Below are positions 15,614 through 21,100 of a DNA stretch of 43,175 bases, piece by piece. The notes beneath the pieces are model-generated. The model did not search any database. It was given only the letters and a program-made list of their open reading frames with translations, and was not told the DNA's origin. Both the position numbers and the translations under genes were made by a program. Origin of the DNA: a virus; the IMG/VR virus record IMGVR_UViG_3300031598_000007, positions 1-43,175 of that record, one strand, 5' to 3'. Positions within the stretch are counted from its first letter, which is position 1, and each line of letters starts with the position of its first letter.

Positions 15614-15818
15614 TGTCAATACTTAATCTGTATGTATGTACAAGTTTCCTCGCCTATCGGCAATCATCACTTATACTTAATCTAATTGCTTATCACTGTA
15701 CGTATGTACTAATATGTATATATAGTTATATATTATTATAAGCTAGTATATATACATGTTTATGTATCACTGTACGTGTATCACTTAAGTGACCCTACCC
15801 GAATATACTATATACATA

Positions 15819-15846
15819 GTTTTACACAACTTACCCCCCATGTCAA
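15819..15846 (-). promoter_or_regulatory. Putative main leftward promoter
   Basis: Minus strand TTGACA (complement of 15841-15846), 16 bases, TAAAAC (complement of 15819-15824), followed by TATGTATA. The spacing and the AACTAT after the -10 box resemble the capsid promoter at 2944-2971. It would give a leader of roughly 200 nt before the first leftward gene. Confidence 0.5.
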
Positions 15847-16069
15847 TCCCTAATCGACATTGTTACACCTTTTGTGATGTATTGTAACATACTGTCACCA
15901 ATTGTGATATACCTCGAAGTGTGTACACCAGTGTATATGTAATGTGGTTAACACTCTCATTTTACTGATCTGTGTGTTTCTACATGTATAGTATCTACGC
16001 CACCCCCACTGGCCCCCGCCCACCTCTACATATACATACAATTACGGGCATTATGCAAGGTCATGGCGC

Positions 16070-16099
16070 GAGGTGAAAAAACAATTAATGCAACACCTC
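16070..16099. repeat. Inverted repeat GAGGTG/CACCTC
   Basis: Arms at 16070-16075 and 16094-16099 with an 18-base A/T-rich spacer. AGGTGAAAA recurs at 16212-16220. Possible regulator site; no other evidence. Confidence 0.4.
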
Positions 16100-16130
16100 A
16101 CCTTTTACATCAAAGATGTATACAAATCAA

Positions 16131-16217
16131 TCACTTACAGTGATAAGACAACTGTTATGCAATCAGTTGCCACTCTTTAGAGTGATAAAACGGGTCAGTT
16201 ATAGTCACCGAAGGTGA
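16131..16217. repeat. Cluster of short inverted repeats
   Basis: Four dyads in under 90 bases: TCACTTACAGTGA (16131-16143), CAACTG/CAGTTG (16149-16154, 16164-16169), CACTCTTTAGAGTG (16171-16184) and TCACCGAAGGTGA (16205-16217). The first and third are both followed by ATAA, giving a repeated AGTGATAA. None is followed by a T-run. They look like protein-binding dyads or origin hairpins. Confidence 0.6.
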
Positions 16218-16274
16218 AAAGAAGATGTCGAGCATAGAATAGTACACCCCCCTATTTCATTACATGAAATCAAA

Positions 16275-16377
16275 CTACGTCATCATCATCACATTACGTC
16301 ATCATGTTACATCATCATCATCATCACATTACGTCATCATCATCATGTTACATCATCATCATCATCACATTACGTCA
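16275..16377. repeat. CAT-rich iteron-like array
   Basis: Runs of (CAT)n alternate with two fixed words, ACATTACGTCA and GTTACATCA. The full unit is about 41 bases (16309-16349), with a shortened unit before it (16277-16308) and a partial one after (16350-16376). TACGTCA occurs at each unit. The array sits about 60 bases upstream of the rightward promoter. It resembles origin iterons or a cluster of activator sites. Confidence 0.8.
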
Positions 16378-16432
16378 CACTGCTAAAGAATAGAGCAACT
16401 GATTCGTTTTTTTGTTTTGAATAATCCAAATA

Positions 16433-16448
16433 AGTCCAACATTGGACT
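16433..16448. repeat. Palindrome copy 1 (AGTCCAACATTGGACT)
   Basis: The only variant copy: one central base differs from the perfect palindrome AGTCCAACGTTGGACT. It abuts the promoter cassette at 16450, so a protein bound here could touch RNA polymerase. Confidence 0.85.
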
Positions 16449-16449
16449 A

Positions 16450-16504
16450 CCTACTACTACGTAGTAAAATAGTGCTTGACCCCATCAAATTTTTCTGATC
16501 TAAG
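16450..16504 (+). promoter_or_regulatory. Early rightward promoter, cassette copy 1
   Basis: Bases 16450-16480 are identical to 18488-18518. The cassette contains the palindrome TACTACGTAGTA (16455-16466) and ends in the -35 box TTGAC (16476). After a 17-base spacer comes a weak -10 (TCTAAG, 16499-16504) preceded by TGA. TGATCT and GCATCGAAA are shared at nearly the same offset in copy 2. A weak -10 plus an upstream palindrome suggests activator dependence. Confidence 0.75.
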
Positions 16505-16559
16505 TTATGGCATCGAAACGGCAATCATGCTTCTCGAAATTCATTTTAGGAAAACTCTT

Positions 16560-17168
16560 ATGACAAATTCAGCAAACACAGATACAAACACAGCGGTTCT
16601 TAACACTCTTGAATTGATCGGAGCTGACATAGCACGACAATGGAAGTCTATAACCAAAGGTCAAGTATCTCGTTTCAATCAGTACACTAAGGCTGATGGC
16701 TTTGATATGAAACTTGGTAACCTTATGGTTACTCTTTCAGAGGAAGGTTCAGGACGTATCAAGTCAAGTAGACTTGTAGAATGTGGCATCAACATAGTTG
16801 ATAAGAGACGACGAGCTGAGGCTATGTGGTTCGTTAATAACGAAGTTGATTGCAGGGAATTCATTGCTAAAAGCAAAAGAGGTTACACATCACTTACATC
16901 ATTGCAACTTGCAATGTCAAAGGTTGACAATGATTCTGCACCAAACCCAGACAAGCCAGAGGCTTCAGGAAAGCTTGAGCCAGCTCACAACTTTATTGAT
17001 GCAACACCAGAAACTAGCGAAGCTAAAGTTTACACAAAAGAGACAATCTTTAGAGACTTGATTGCAATCTGTAAAGAAAGTGATGTAGACATTATGGATA
17101 TAGCAGAAATGCTTCTAAGAGAAGCTGATGCGATTGAGGTAGATACTCCTGATGCTATAGCGGCATAA
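16560..17168 (+). CDS. First rightward early protein, unknown function
   Basis: 202 residues from the ATG at 16560. An in-frame start farther upstream would lie inside the promoter, so this start is preferred; TAGGAAAA lies upstream. Sequence: MTNSANTDTNTAVLNTLELI, then SRLVECGINIVDKRRRAEAM and a Pro/Ala/Ser linker, then an acidic helical end (ESDVDIMDIAEMLLREADAI). No family recognised. As the first gene after the control region it could be a regulator or host takeover protein, but no clear helix-turn-helix is visible. Confidence 0.75.
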   Translation: MTNSANTDTNTAVLNTLELIGADIARQWKSITKGQVSRFNQYTKADGFDMKLGNLMVTLSEEGSGRIKSSRLVECGINIVDKRRRAEAMWFVNNEVDCREFIAKSKRGYTSLTSLQLAMSKVDNDSAPNPDKPEASGKLEPAHNFIDATPETSEAKVYTKETIFRDLIAICKESDVDIMDIAEMLLREADAIEVDTPDAIAA

Positions 17169-17173
17169 CATAA

Positions 17174-17230
17174 GTAACCTTATAGGTTACATTAGGCTTA
17201 CTCCCTAGCTTAGTGTAACTTTATAAGTTA
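17174..17230. repeat. Two related hairpins with a TTATA loop
   Basis: GTAACC-TTATA-GGTTAC (17174-17190) and TAACT-TTATA-AGTTA (17216-17230). Sequences after each are also related (ATTAGGCTTACTCCC versus CTTAG, palindrome, TTACTTCC). The first looks like a degenerate copy of the second module that lacks the 16-bp palindrome. Confidence 0.65.
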
Positions 17231-17234
17231 ACTT

Positions 17235-17250
17235 AGTCCAACGTTGGACT
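17235..17250. repeat. Palindrome copy 2 with RBS cassette
   Basis: Perfect AGTCCAACGTTGGACT followed by TACTTCCTGAAAGGAAA and an ATG at 17274. TTCC and GGAA in that leader can pair across TGAAA and would cover the Shine-Dalgarno. The same cassette precedes the next two genes. Confidence 0.9.
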
Positions 17251-17273
17251 TACTTCCTGAAAGGAAAAATAAA

Positions 17274-17444
17274 ATGCATAAGGTTTTAAATAAATTTATG
17301 ATTGATCCAACAGAAAAAAATGCTGTAAGATTAATATCTTATATTAATAAGCATCCATTCTCAATGTTAACGGCTTCTACTTATGTCAATGAGATTATCG
17401 GACAAGCCAGAGAAATTGCAGGTTGGAGAATCTACAAAGCTTAA
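17274..17444 (+). CDS. Small early protein, unknown function
   Basis: 56 residues: MHKVLNKFMIDPTEKNAVRL, ISYINKHPFSMLTASTYVNE, IIGQAREIAGWRIYKA. The ATG at 17274 follows GAAAGGAAAAATAAA. An upstream TTG lies inside the palindrome and is unlikely. Helical, basic. One of three consecutive tiny genes with identical 36-bp leaders. Confidence 0.7.
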   Translation: MHKVLNKFMIDPTEKNAVRLISYINKHPFSMLTASTYVNEIIGQAREIAGWRIYKA

Positions 17445-17467
17445 ATGAAATAAATGATTTAACAACT

Positions 17468-17483
17468 AGTCCAACGTTGGACT
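17468..17483. repeat. Palindrome copy 3 with RBS cassette
   Basis: Perfect AGTCCAACGTTGGACT followed by TACTTCCTGAAAGGAAA and an ATG at 17505. Leader identical to copy 2 up to the start codon region. Confidence 0.9.
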
Positions 17484-17504
17484 TACTTCCTGAAAGGAAA
17501 AACA

Positions 17505-17696
17505 ATGCTAATCGAACGTACTTCAAGACTATCAGGTGATGTACATGTCATGGATATTGATGTGTTACCTATACAAATAACGTTGTGGGAACAGGGTGAA
17601 CTTGTTCAAAATGCTATGCCTGAGCTATCTGCAGATGAACGTGAGTTTATCATGACTGGTATAACTCCCACAGAGTGGGATGAATTTTTTAACTAG
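17505..17696 (+). CDS. Small acidic early protein, unknown function
   Basis: 63 residues: MLIERTSRLSGDVHVMDIDV, LPIQITLWEQGELVQNAMPE, LSADEREFIMTGITPTEWDE-FFN. Predicted beta strands then an acidic helix. The phrase 'LSADEREFIMTGITPTEWDEFF' resembles small proteins in marine phages and plasmids that I recognise only as hypothetical. Its stop overlaps the next palindrome by two bases. Confidence 0.75.
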   Translation: MLIERTSRLSGDVHVMDIDVLPIQITLWEQGELVQNAMPELSADEREFIMTGITPTEWDEFFN

Positions 17697-17710
17697 TCCA
17701 ACGTTGGACT
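17695..17710. repeat. Palindrome copy 4 with RBS cassette
   Basis: Perfect AGTCCAACGTTGGACT, starting in the stop codon of the preceding gene, followed by TACTTCCTGAAAGGAAA and an ATG at 17733. Confidence 0.9.
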
Positions 17711-17732
17711 TACTTCCTGAAAGGAAATTATT

Positions 17733-17852
17733 ATGTCACGAATTAAATCTGAAACGAAACGTGCGGAGCTATGGAAAGTAATAGCTTTGGTTCAACAAGC
17801 TATCTTTGGTTTACTCATTGGTATTGCCATTGGCTATGGCTTGTTCATATGA
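17733..17852 (+). CDS. Tiny single-TM protein
   Basis: 39 residues: MSRIKSETKRAELWKVIALV then QQAIFGLLIGIAIGYGLFI. A basic N-terminus precedes one hydrophobic helix with GxxxG-like spacing. Good leader (AAGGAAATTATT). Overlaps the next gene by ATGA. Likely an inner-membrane peptide; role unknown. Confidence 0.65.
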   Translation: MSRIKSETKRAELWKVIALVQQAIFGLLIGIAIGYGLFI

Positions 17853-18043
17853 AGTATACAACACACACTACCAAGGCACATGTAATGCCTAAGCCTAGCC
17901 GTGTGGATCGTATTCAAAGATTACAGGCACGTCTTAAGTTACAGCGTGAATGTCTGTCACCTGTTGTTGATGTGTCATATGACAAGCGAAATAACGTAGT
18001 TGAATTTACTTCCGATACAGGTTGGAAAACCTACAAAACTTAA
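17849..18043 (+). CDS. Small basic protein, unknown function
   Basis: 64 residues from the ATG at 17849, which overlaps the previous stop (ATGA): MKYTTHTTKAHVMPKPSRVD, RIQRLQARLKLQRECLSPVV, then DVSYDKRNNVVEFTSDTGWK. The coupling decides the start. Basic helix followed by a beta hairpin. No family recognised. Confidence 0.65.
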   Translation: MKYTTHTTKAHVMPKPSRVDRIQRLQARLKLQRECLSPVVDVSYDKRNNVVEFTSDTGWKTYKT

Positions 18044-18067
18044 CACTAACAATAGGAAAATAAACAA

Positions 18068-18313
18068 ATGTATACATACAGTTTAAAGATAACTCGAAAC
18101 GAAACATGGCGACCCCAAATAACAGTGCCAGAGCAAGACCGCAAAGCCTTTGCTAATATGTCAGATGATCGGGCAAATGAGTACTTAACATGGCTTGCTT
18201 ACGAAAATTCTGATTATGTTTTTGATGACTACTACCATTCATTCACGTATGAGAGTGATACAGATATTGAGGACTTTCAAATAGTAACCCAAACAGGAGA
18301 AAAACAATCATGA
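18068..18313 (+). CDS. Small acidic protein, unknown function
   Basis: 81 residues, rich in Asp, Glu and Tyr: MYTYSLKITRNETWRPQITV, MSDDRANEYLTWLAYENSDY, VFDDYYHSFTYESDTDIEDF. Beta start, then an acidic aromatic stretch. Stop overlaps the next ATG. No family recognised; acidic aromatic composition would suit a DNA mimic, which is speculation. Confidence 0.65.
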   Translation: MYTYSLKITRNETWRPQITVPEQDRKAFANMSDDRANEYLTWLAYENSDYVFDDYYHSFTYESDTDIEDFQIVTQTGEKQS

Positions 18314-18486
18314 TAGCTATATGTTATGACGAATGTGGGACTGAGGTATCAATAGAGGTTAAAAACCTAGATGAGATACCGCCTGAATATAAATTTAGAT
18401 ACTCTCAAATGCATACTGAGCGAGAGTTGGCAGAGTGGCGACTATCTATGCAAGACGATCACGATGACTATGACTATGATTATTAA
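18310..18486 (+). CDS. Tiny acidic protein, unknown function
   Basis: 58 residues: MIAICYDECGTEVSIEVKNL, DEIPPEYKFRYSQMHTEREL, AEWRLSMQDDHDDYDYDY. ATGA overlap with the previous stop. The C-terminus is almost pure Asp/Tyr. Ends just before promoter cassette 2. No family recognised. Confidence 0.6.
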   Translation: MIAICYDECGTEVSIEVKNLDEIPPEYKFRYSQMHTERELAEWRLSMQDDHDDYDYDY

Positions 18487-18487
18487 C

Positions 18488-18542
18488 CCTACTACTACGT
18501 AGTAAAATAGTGCTTGACAGCAGGTTAGTTATCTGATCTGTT
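18488..18542 (+). promoter_or_regulatory. Early rightward promoter, cassette copy 2
   Basis: Bases 18488-18518 repeat 16450-16480 exactly, including the palindrome TACTACGTAGTA (18493-18504) and TTGACA (18514-18519). Seventeen bases further is TCTGTT, preceded by TGA. TGATCT and GCATCGAAA are shared with copy 1. The 31-base identity in a non-coding gap between two unrelated genes is strong evidence for function. Confidence 0.75.
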
Positions 18543-18568
18543 GTAAGCATCGAAAGTGTTCATCGTTA

Positions 18569-18584
18569 AGTCCAACGTTGGACT
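18569..18584. repeat. Palindrome copy 5
   Basis: Perfect AGTCCAACGTTGGACT, 50 bases downstream of the second promoter's -35 box, so it probably lies just after the transcription start. It precedes a different leader (AGTGGAAAAGGAAATACACA). Confidence 0.9.
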
Positions 18585-18604
18585 AGTGGAAAAGGAAATA
18601 CACA

Positions 18605-19015
18605 ATGTCTACATATAAAGAAAACTACCTTGTATATCAATGTATGTTGAGTGCAGGACAACATAAGTATGTAAATGATAATCCTGATAGTAGTATGGCT
18701 AATGCCTACTTTGGAATTACGTCATTGTTTGGTGGTGACGCTGAGCATTTAATGATTAATGCTTTGGAATATGGTATATATAAACCTACTATGTTGATGT
18801 CTATCTATGAAGCACATAGTCGTGGCACATATGAAAAACTATGGGCAGAAGGTAACGACGAAGGTAATTTTACAGTAGAACGTAAAGACTTGCGAATGCA
18901 TCCTAGCTTGTCCGTTGGAGATGTAATAGTACGTCTCACAACTGGCGATGTCCATATCGTATTACCCGTTGGCTTTATGCAAGTTAACGTGGAACTATCA
19001 CTACAATCAATCTAA
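18605..19015 (+). CDS. Early protein, possible YodL-like C-terminus
   Basis: 136 residues. The C-terminal stretch HPSLSVGDVIVRLTTGDVHI is similar in style to the 'HSLSVGDVV' strand of YodL-type phage/plasmid proteins. The N-terminal half (MSTYKENYLVYQCMLSAGQH, AEHLMINALEYGIYKPTMLM) is helical and unfamiliar. First gene of the second early transcript. The family link is tentative. Confidence 0.65.
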   Translation: MSTYKENYLVYQCMLSAGQHKYVNDNPDSSMANAYFGITSLFGGDAEHLMINALEYGIYKPTMLMSIYEAHSRGTYEKLWAEGNDEGNFTVERKDLRMHPSLSVGDVIVRLTTGDVHIVLPVGFMQVNVELSLQSI

Positions 19016-19037
19016 TATCTTGAAAGGATATAATACT

Positions 19038-19373
19038 ATGACTAATATTTTCAAAAAGCCTCTCGTAAAAACTACTAACCCTGAGTTGTATGCAAAGCAT
19101 ACTTACCATATGTCAAAGGCTTATAAGCTGACATATAACTACTCTGTAGTAGACGATTATATTTTACAGAATTGGAACGATACCACTGTGAAACAGATGG
19201 CTGTTGATCTTAATGAGTATCCACGGCGTGTCTCTTATAGAGTAGCTGTTCTTAGGTCGGTTGGTTTAATTCGGAGTAAGCACAACTTAGAGCGTCGTAA
19301 TCTAATGAAACAGTACAGAGTACTAATGACTTGGGTTGATGCCATTAAAAATGAATTGAAAGACGTGGTGTAA
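19038..19373 (+). CDS. Probable helix-turn-helix DNA-binding protein
   Basis: 111 residues from the ATG at 19038, after GAAAGGATATAATACT. Residues about 35-75 (DDYILQNWNDTTVKQMAVDL, NEYPRRVSYRVAVLRSVGLI) read as a winged-helix/HTH: a 'TVKQMAVDLNEYPRRVSYRVAVLRSVGLI' pattern with a basic recognition helix. It is the best candidate in the early region for the protein that reads one of the repeated palindromes. That link is inference. Confidence 0.72.
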   Translation: MTNIFKKPLVKTTNPELYAKHTYHMSKAYKLTYNYSVVDDYILQNWNDTTVKQMAVDLNEYPRRVSYRVAVLRSVGLIRSKHNLERRNLMKQYRVLMTWVDAIKNELKDVV

Positions 19374-19529
19374 ATGAAAAAGAAACCTGTGGTCATAAAC
19401 CCTGTGGCAAAAGCTATGTTACAAAACAGGCAATCCCCACAGGTTGTCCCACCTAAGAAGGGTGGCAAAGCTAAACGTAATCGTAAGGAGAATAATATCA
19501 ATGCAATACGAGATGCGAAACTTTATTAA
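19374..19529 (+). CDS. Tiny basic protein, unknown function
   Basis: 51 residues: MKKKPVVINPVAKAMLQNRQ, SPQVVPPKKGGKAKRNRKEN, NINAIRDAKLY. Starts on the base after the preceding stop (TAAATG). The 'KKKPVV.NPVAKAL..NR...QVV' opening is one I know from small marine-phage proteins. Probably nucleic-acid binding; unproven. Confidence 0.65.
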   Translation: MKKKPVVINPVAKAMLQNRQSPQVVPPKKGGKAKRNRKENNINAIRDAKLY

Positions 19530-19668
19530 GTTTTCGAAGAAAGTTAAGTCCAACGTTGGACTAACGAAAAAGTATTCCGATGAATGGAAACGCAAACGTA
19601 AGATACAACGTCAAGCTAAACTAAAATTACAATTAGGAACAATCAATTATAAAAGTAAGGTAGGATAA
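19501..19668 (+). CDS. Tiny basic protein carrying a palindrome in its coding sequence
   Basis: 55 residues: MQYEMRNFIKFSKKVKSNVG, LTKKYSDEWKRKRKIQRQAK, LKLQLGTINYKSKVG. ATG at 19501 is preceded by GGAGAATAATATCA. It overlaps the previous gene by 29 bases. Palindrome copy 6 lies inside and encodes KSNVGLT. Function unknown. Confidence 0.6.
   Translation: MQYEMRNFIKFSKKVKSNVGLTKKYSDEWKRKRKIQRQAKLKLQLGTINYKSKVG
19547..19562. repeat. Palindrome copy 6, within a coding sequence
   Basis: Perfect AGTCCAACGTTGGACT read in frame as part of KSNVGLT in the 55-residue gene. There is no start codon just downstream, so its role here cannot be as an RBS leader. Confidence 0.9.
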
Positions 19669-19669
19669 C

Positions 19670-20296
19670 ATGTATGTAAGAGACGTAGCAGAAATTAAAG
19701 CATTCGTTAAGTGGCGTGGCACTGATGCCTTTGTAAACACTGGCTTGTTTGTATTACTAACAATACAAGCTGGCTTGTCTACTGTTAAGGGTAGCATGAT
19801 TAAGGTAGAATCTGATGGTGTTGATGCCAACTGTTTGTGGGGTAAGAAGGGTGATGGTTACACATATCTACAAGATAATGCTGATTACTTGTATGGCAAG
19901 ATGTATGACATAGCTGACAAGAAAGGTTATGAGAGTGTGGAAGCCTGCTCCGATGTAGTGCAACTGTTTATGCAAGTACCAAACTTGGGTATGGTCAAGG
20001 CATCTTTCCTTGCACAATGCTTAGGCTTTAACGTAGCTTGTATTGATAGTCACAATATCACACGATTGGGTTTAAATCCTAACGTAGTTAAGACACCACC
20101 TGCAACGATGAAACCTGCAACTGTTCGTAAGAAGGTTGAGGCATACGTTACATTGACACAAGAGGAGGGTACAAGATACTGGTGGGACACATGGTGTGAC
20201 TACGTAGCTGGAAACCGCGCCAATCGTGCCTTAGATACTGGTGATGTTGTATCTAGGTTTCACGTTGAGTGTATAACACATGGATTTGAAGCATGA
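19670..20296 (+). CDS. Putative helix-hairpin-helix (DNA glycosylase-like) protein
   Basis: 208 residues. Residues 103-130 (VPNLGMVKASFLAQCLGF, then NVACIDSHNITRLGL) match the plan of an HhH-GPD fold: a hairpin with a 'PxLGxxKA' turn followed by a conserved Asp (D126) in IDSHN, like the 'VDTHV' of base-excision glycosylases. The N-terminus (FVLLTIQAGLSTVKGS) and C-terminus (RYWWDTWCDYVAGNRANRAL) are unfamiliar. No Fe-S cysteines are seen at the end. DNA repair or modification is plausible; inference. Confidence 0.6.
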   Translation: MYVRDVAEIKAFVKWRGTDAFVNTGLFVLLTIQAGLSTVKGSMIKVESDGVDANCLWGKKGDGYTYLQDNADYLYGKMYDIADKKGYESVEACSDVVQLFMQVPNLGMVKASFLAQCLGFNVACIDSHNITRLGLNPNVVKTPPATMKPATVRKKVEAYVTLTQEEGTRYWWDTWCDYVAGNRANRALDTGDVVSRFHVECITHGFEA

Positions 20297-20562
20297 AAAT
20301 ATTAAGTGAACACGAGTTGTGCGATTTTATTAATGACACCTTGGGTGCATGGGTAGATGAGGAAATGAATGAGAACCCTATTGATGAGGGTAACATATCA
20401 AGGGCACAACGTTCCGCTGAGACGTGGGACAGTTTCATTGCTGACTTAGTGCTATGGATGCACGTTAAGTATGAGAGCAACCCCGATGGGATGTTTTCAA
20501 AGGCTGTTGATAAGTCCAACGTTGGACTAACAATAGAAGATTTTATATTAGGAGAAGATTAG
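20293..20562 (+). CDS. Small acidic protein carrying a palindrome
   Basis: 89 residues, MKILSEHELCDFINDTLGAW, WDSFIADLVLWMHVKYESNP, ending VGLTIEDFILGED. ATGA overlap with the previous gene. Palindrome copy 7 encodes the same KSNVGLT as in copy 6, at its C-terminus. Function unknown. Confidence 0.65.
   Translation: MKILSEHELCDFINDTLGAWVDEEMNENPIDEGNISRAQRSAETWDSFIADLVLWMHVKYESNPDGMFSKAVDKSNVGLTIEDFILGED
20513..20528. repeat. Palindrome copy 7, within a coding sequence
   Basis: Perfect AGTCCAACGTTGGACT, in frame as KSNVGLT near the end of the 89-residue gene, 36 bases upstream of the next ATG at 20564. Last copy in the window. Confidence 0.9.
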
Positions 20563-20563
20563 C

Positions 20564-20785
20564 ATGGAACGAATGGTATTAAGTGGTATTATGCACGACA
20601 TAATAGACATACGAAAGACAATTGAAAGACTTGCACCACACACACTAACCGAGACATTGGTGTATAACTTCTCTCTCCCTAATGCCTCTAACTTGGGAGC
20701 GTTACAAGAATATACACTGTCTGATCAGTTTGATTCTTTGATACATACATTCGAAGACCATCTCTCCAATATAACTAAATTGTAA
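20564..20785 (+). CDS. Small early protein, unknown function
   Basis: 73 residues, helical: MERMVLSGIMHDIIDIRKTI, ERLAPHTLTETLVYNFSLPN, LQEYTLSDQFDSLIHTFEDH. Preceded by AGGAGAAGATTAGC. Coupled to the next gene by TAATG. No family recognised. Confidence 0.65.
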   Translation: MERMVLSGIMHDIIDIRKTIERLAPHTLTETLVYNFSLPNASNLGALQEYTLSDQFDSLIHTFEDHLSNITKL

Positions 20786-21024
20786 TGGCAGTCATGGCAT
20801 ACGAGGTAACAGTAGATATAGATGGTAATTTTTCCATCATAACATTAGATGATACCTACCCAGCAGTAAGTGACTGGTCAAGTGCTTCAGAGTTTGCTAT
20901 TCATATGGCTATGCACATGCACCCTGATTCAGAGATAGAATTTATTGACTGTACAGAGTACGAACACGAAGTGTATTCATCATGGGGGAAACATATATAT
21001 GAAACACCAACCTTACTACAGTGA
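20785..21024 (+). CDS. Small acidic early protein, unknown function
   Basis: 79 residues from the coupled ATG at 20785 (a second Met at 20794): MAVMAYEVTVDIDGNFSIIT, DWSSASEFAIHMAMHMHPDS. Beta then helix then beta, acidic. No family recognised. Confidence 0.65.
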   Translation: MAVMAYEVTVDIDGNFSIITLDDTYPAVSDWSSASEFAIHMAMHMHPDSEIEFIDCTEYEHEVYSSWGKHIYETPTLLQ

Positions 21025-21100
21025 CGATGACCCATGTGATGACTGGTCACGTACACCTTTACCGAAACCAATAAAACAACAGGAGAATAACAATGACTAA
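20999..21100 (+). CDS. Very short acidic peptide gene
   Basis: 33 residues: MKHQPYYSDDDPCDDWSRTP then LPKPIKQQENNND. It overlaps the previous gene by 26 bases and the next by 8. The composition (YYSDDDPCDDW) is protein-like, and the continuous overlap chain supports translation, but at this length it could be chance. Confidence 0.4.
   Translation: MKHQPYYSDDDPCDDWSRTPLPKPIKQQENNND

Larger units (their letters stand above)
15614..16432. other. Divergent non-coding control region
   Basis: About 820 bases between the leftward and rightward operons hold no convincing gene. The left part (15640-15830) is very AT-rich and has a 13-bp direct repeat TATCACTGTACGT at 15691-15703 and 15765-15777. The middle has an inverted pair TGTTACA/TGTAACA (15861-15867, 15883-15889). 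The right part has short hairpins and a CAT-rich repeat array (own entries). An AT-rich, repeat-filled region between divergent operons is the natural place for a replication origin and control sites; that is inference. Confidence 0.7.

Noticed and set aside
16275-16377. CAT-rich array as a CRISPR
   Set aside because: Units have no unique spacers and contain triplet runs; no cas genes other than a Cas4-like nuclease, which fits replication.
16476-16559. Upstream extension of the first early gene to a TTG at 16476
   Set aside because: That TTG is the -35 box of the promoter, so the message cannot include it; the ATG at 16560 is used instead.
17771-17848. Upstream extension of the 64-residue gene
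   Set aside because: It would overlap the 39-residue membrane peptide in another frame, while the ATG at 17849 overlaps its stop in the usual ATGA manner.
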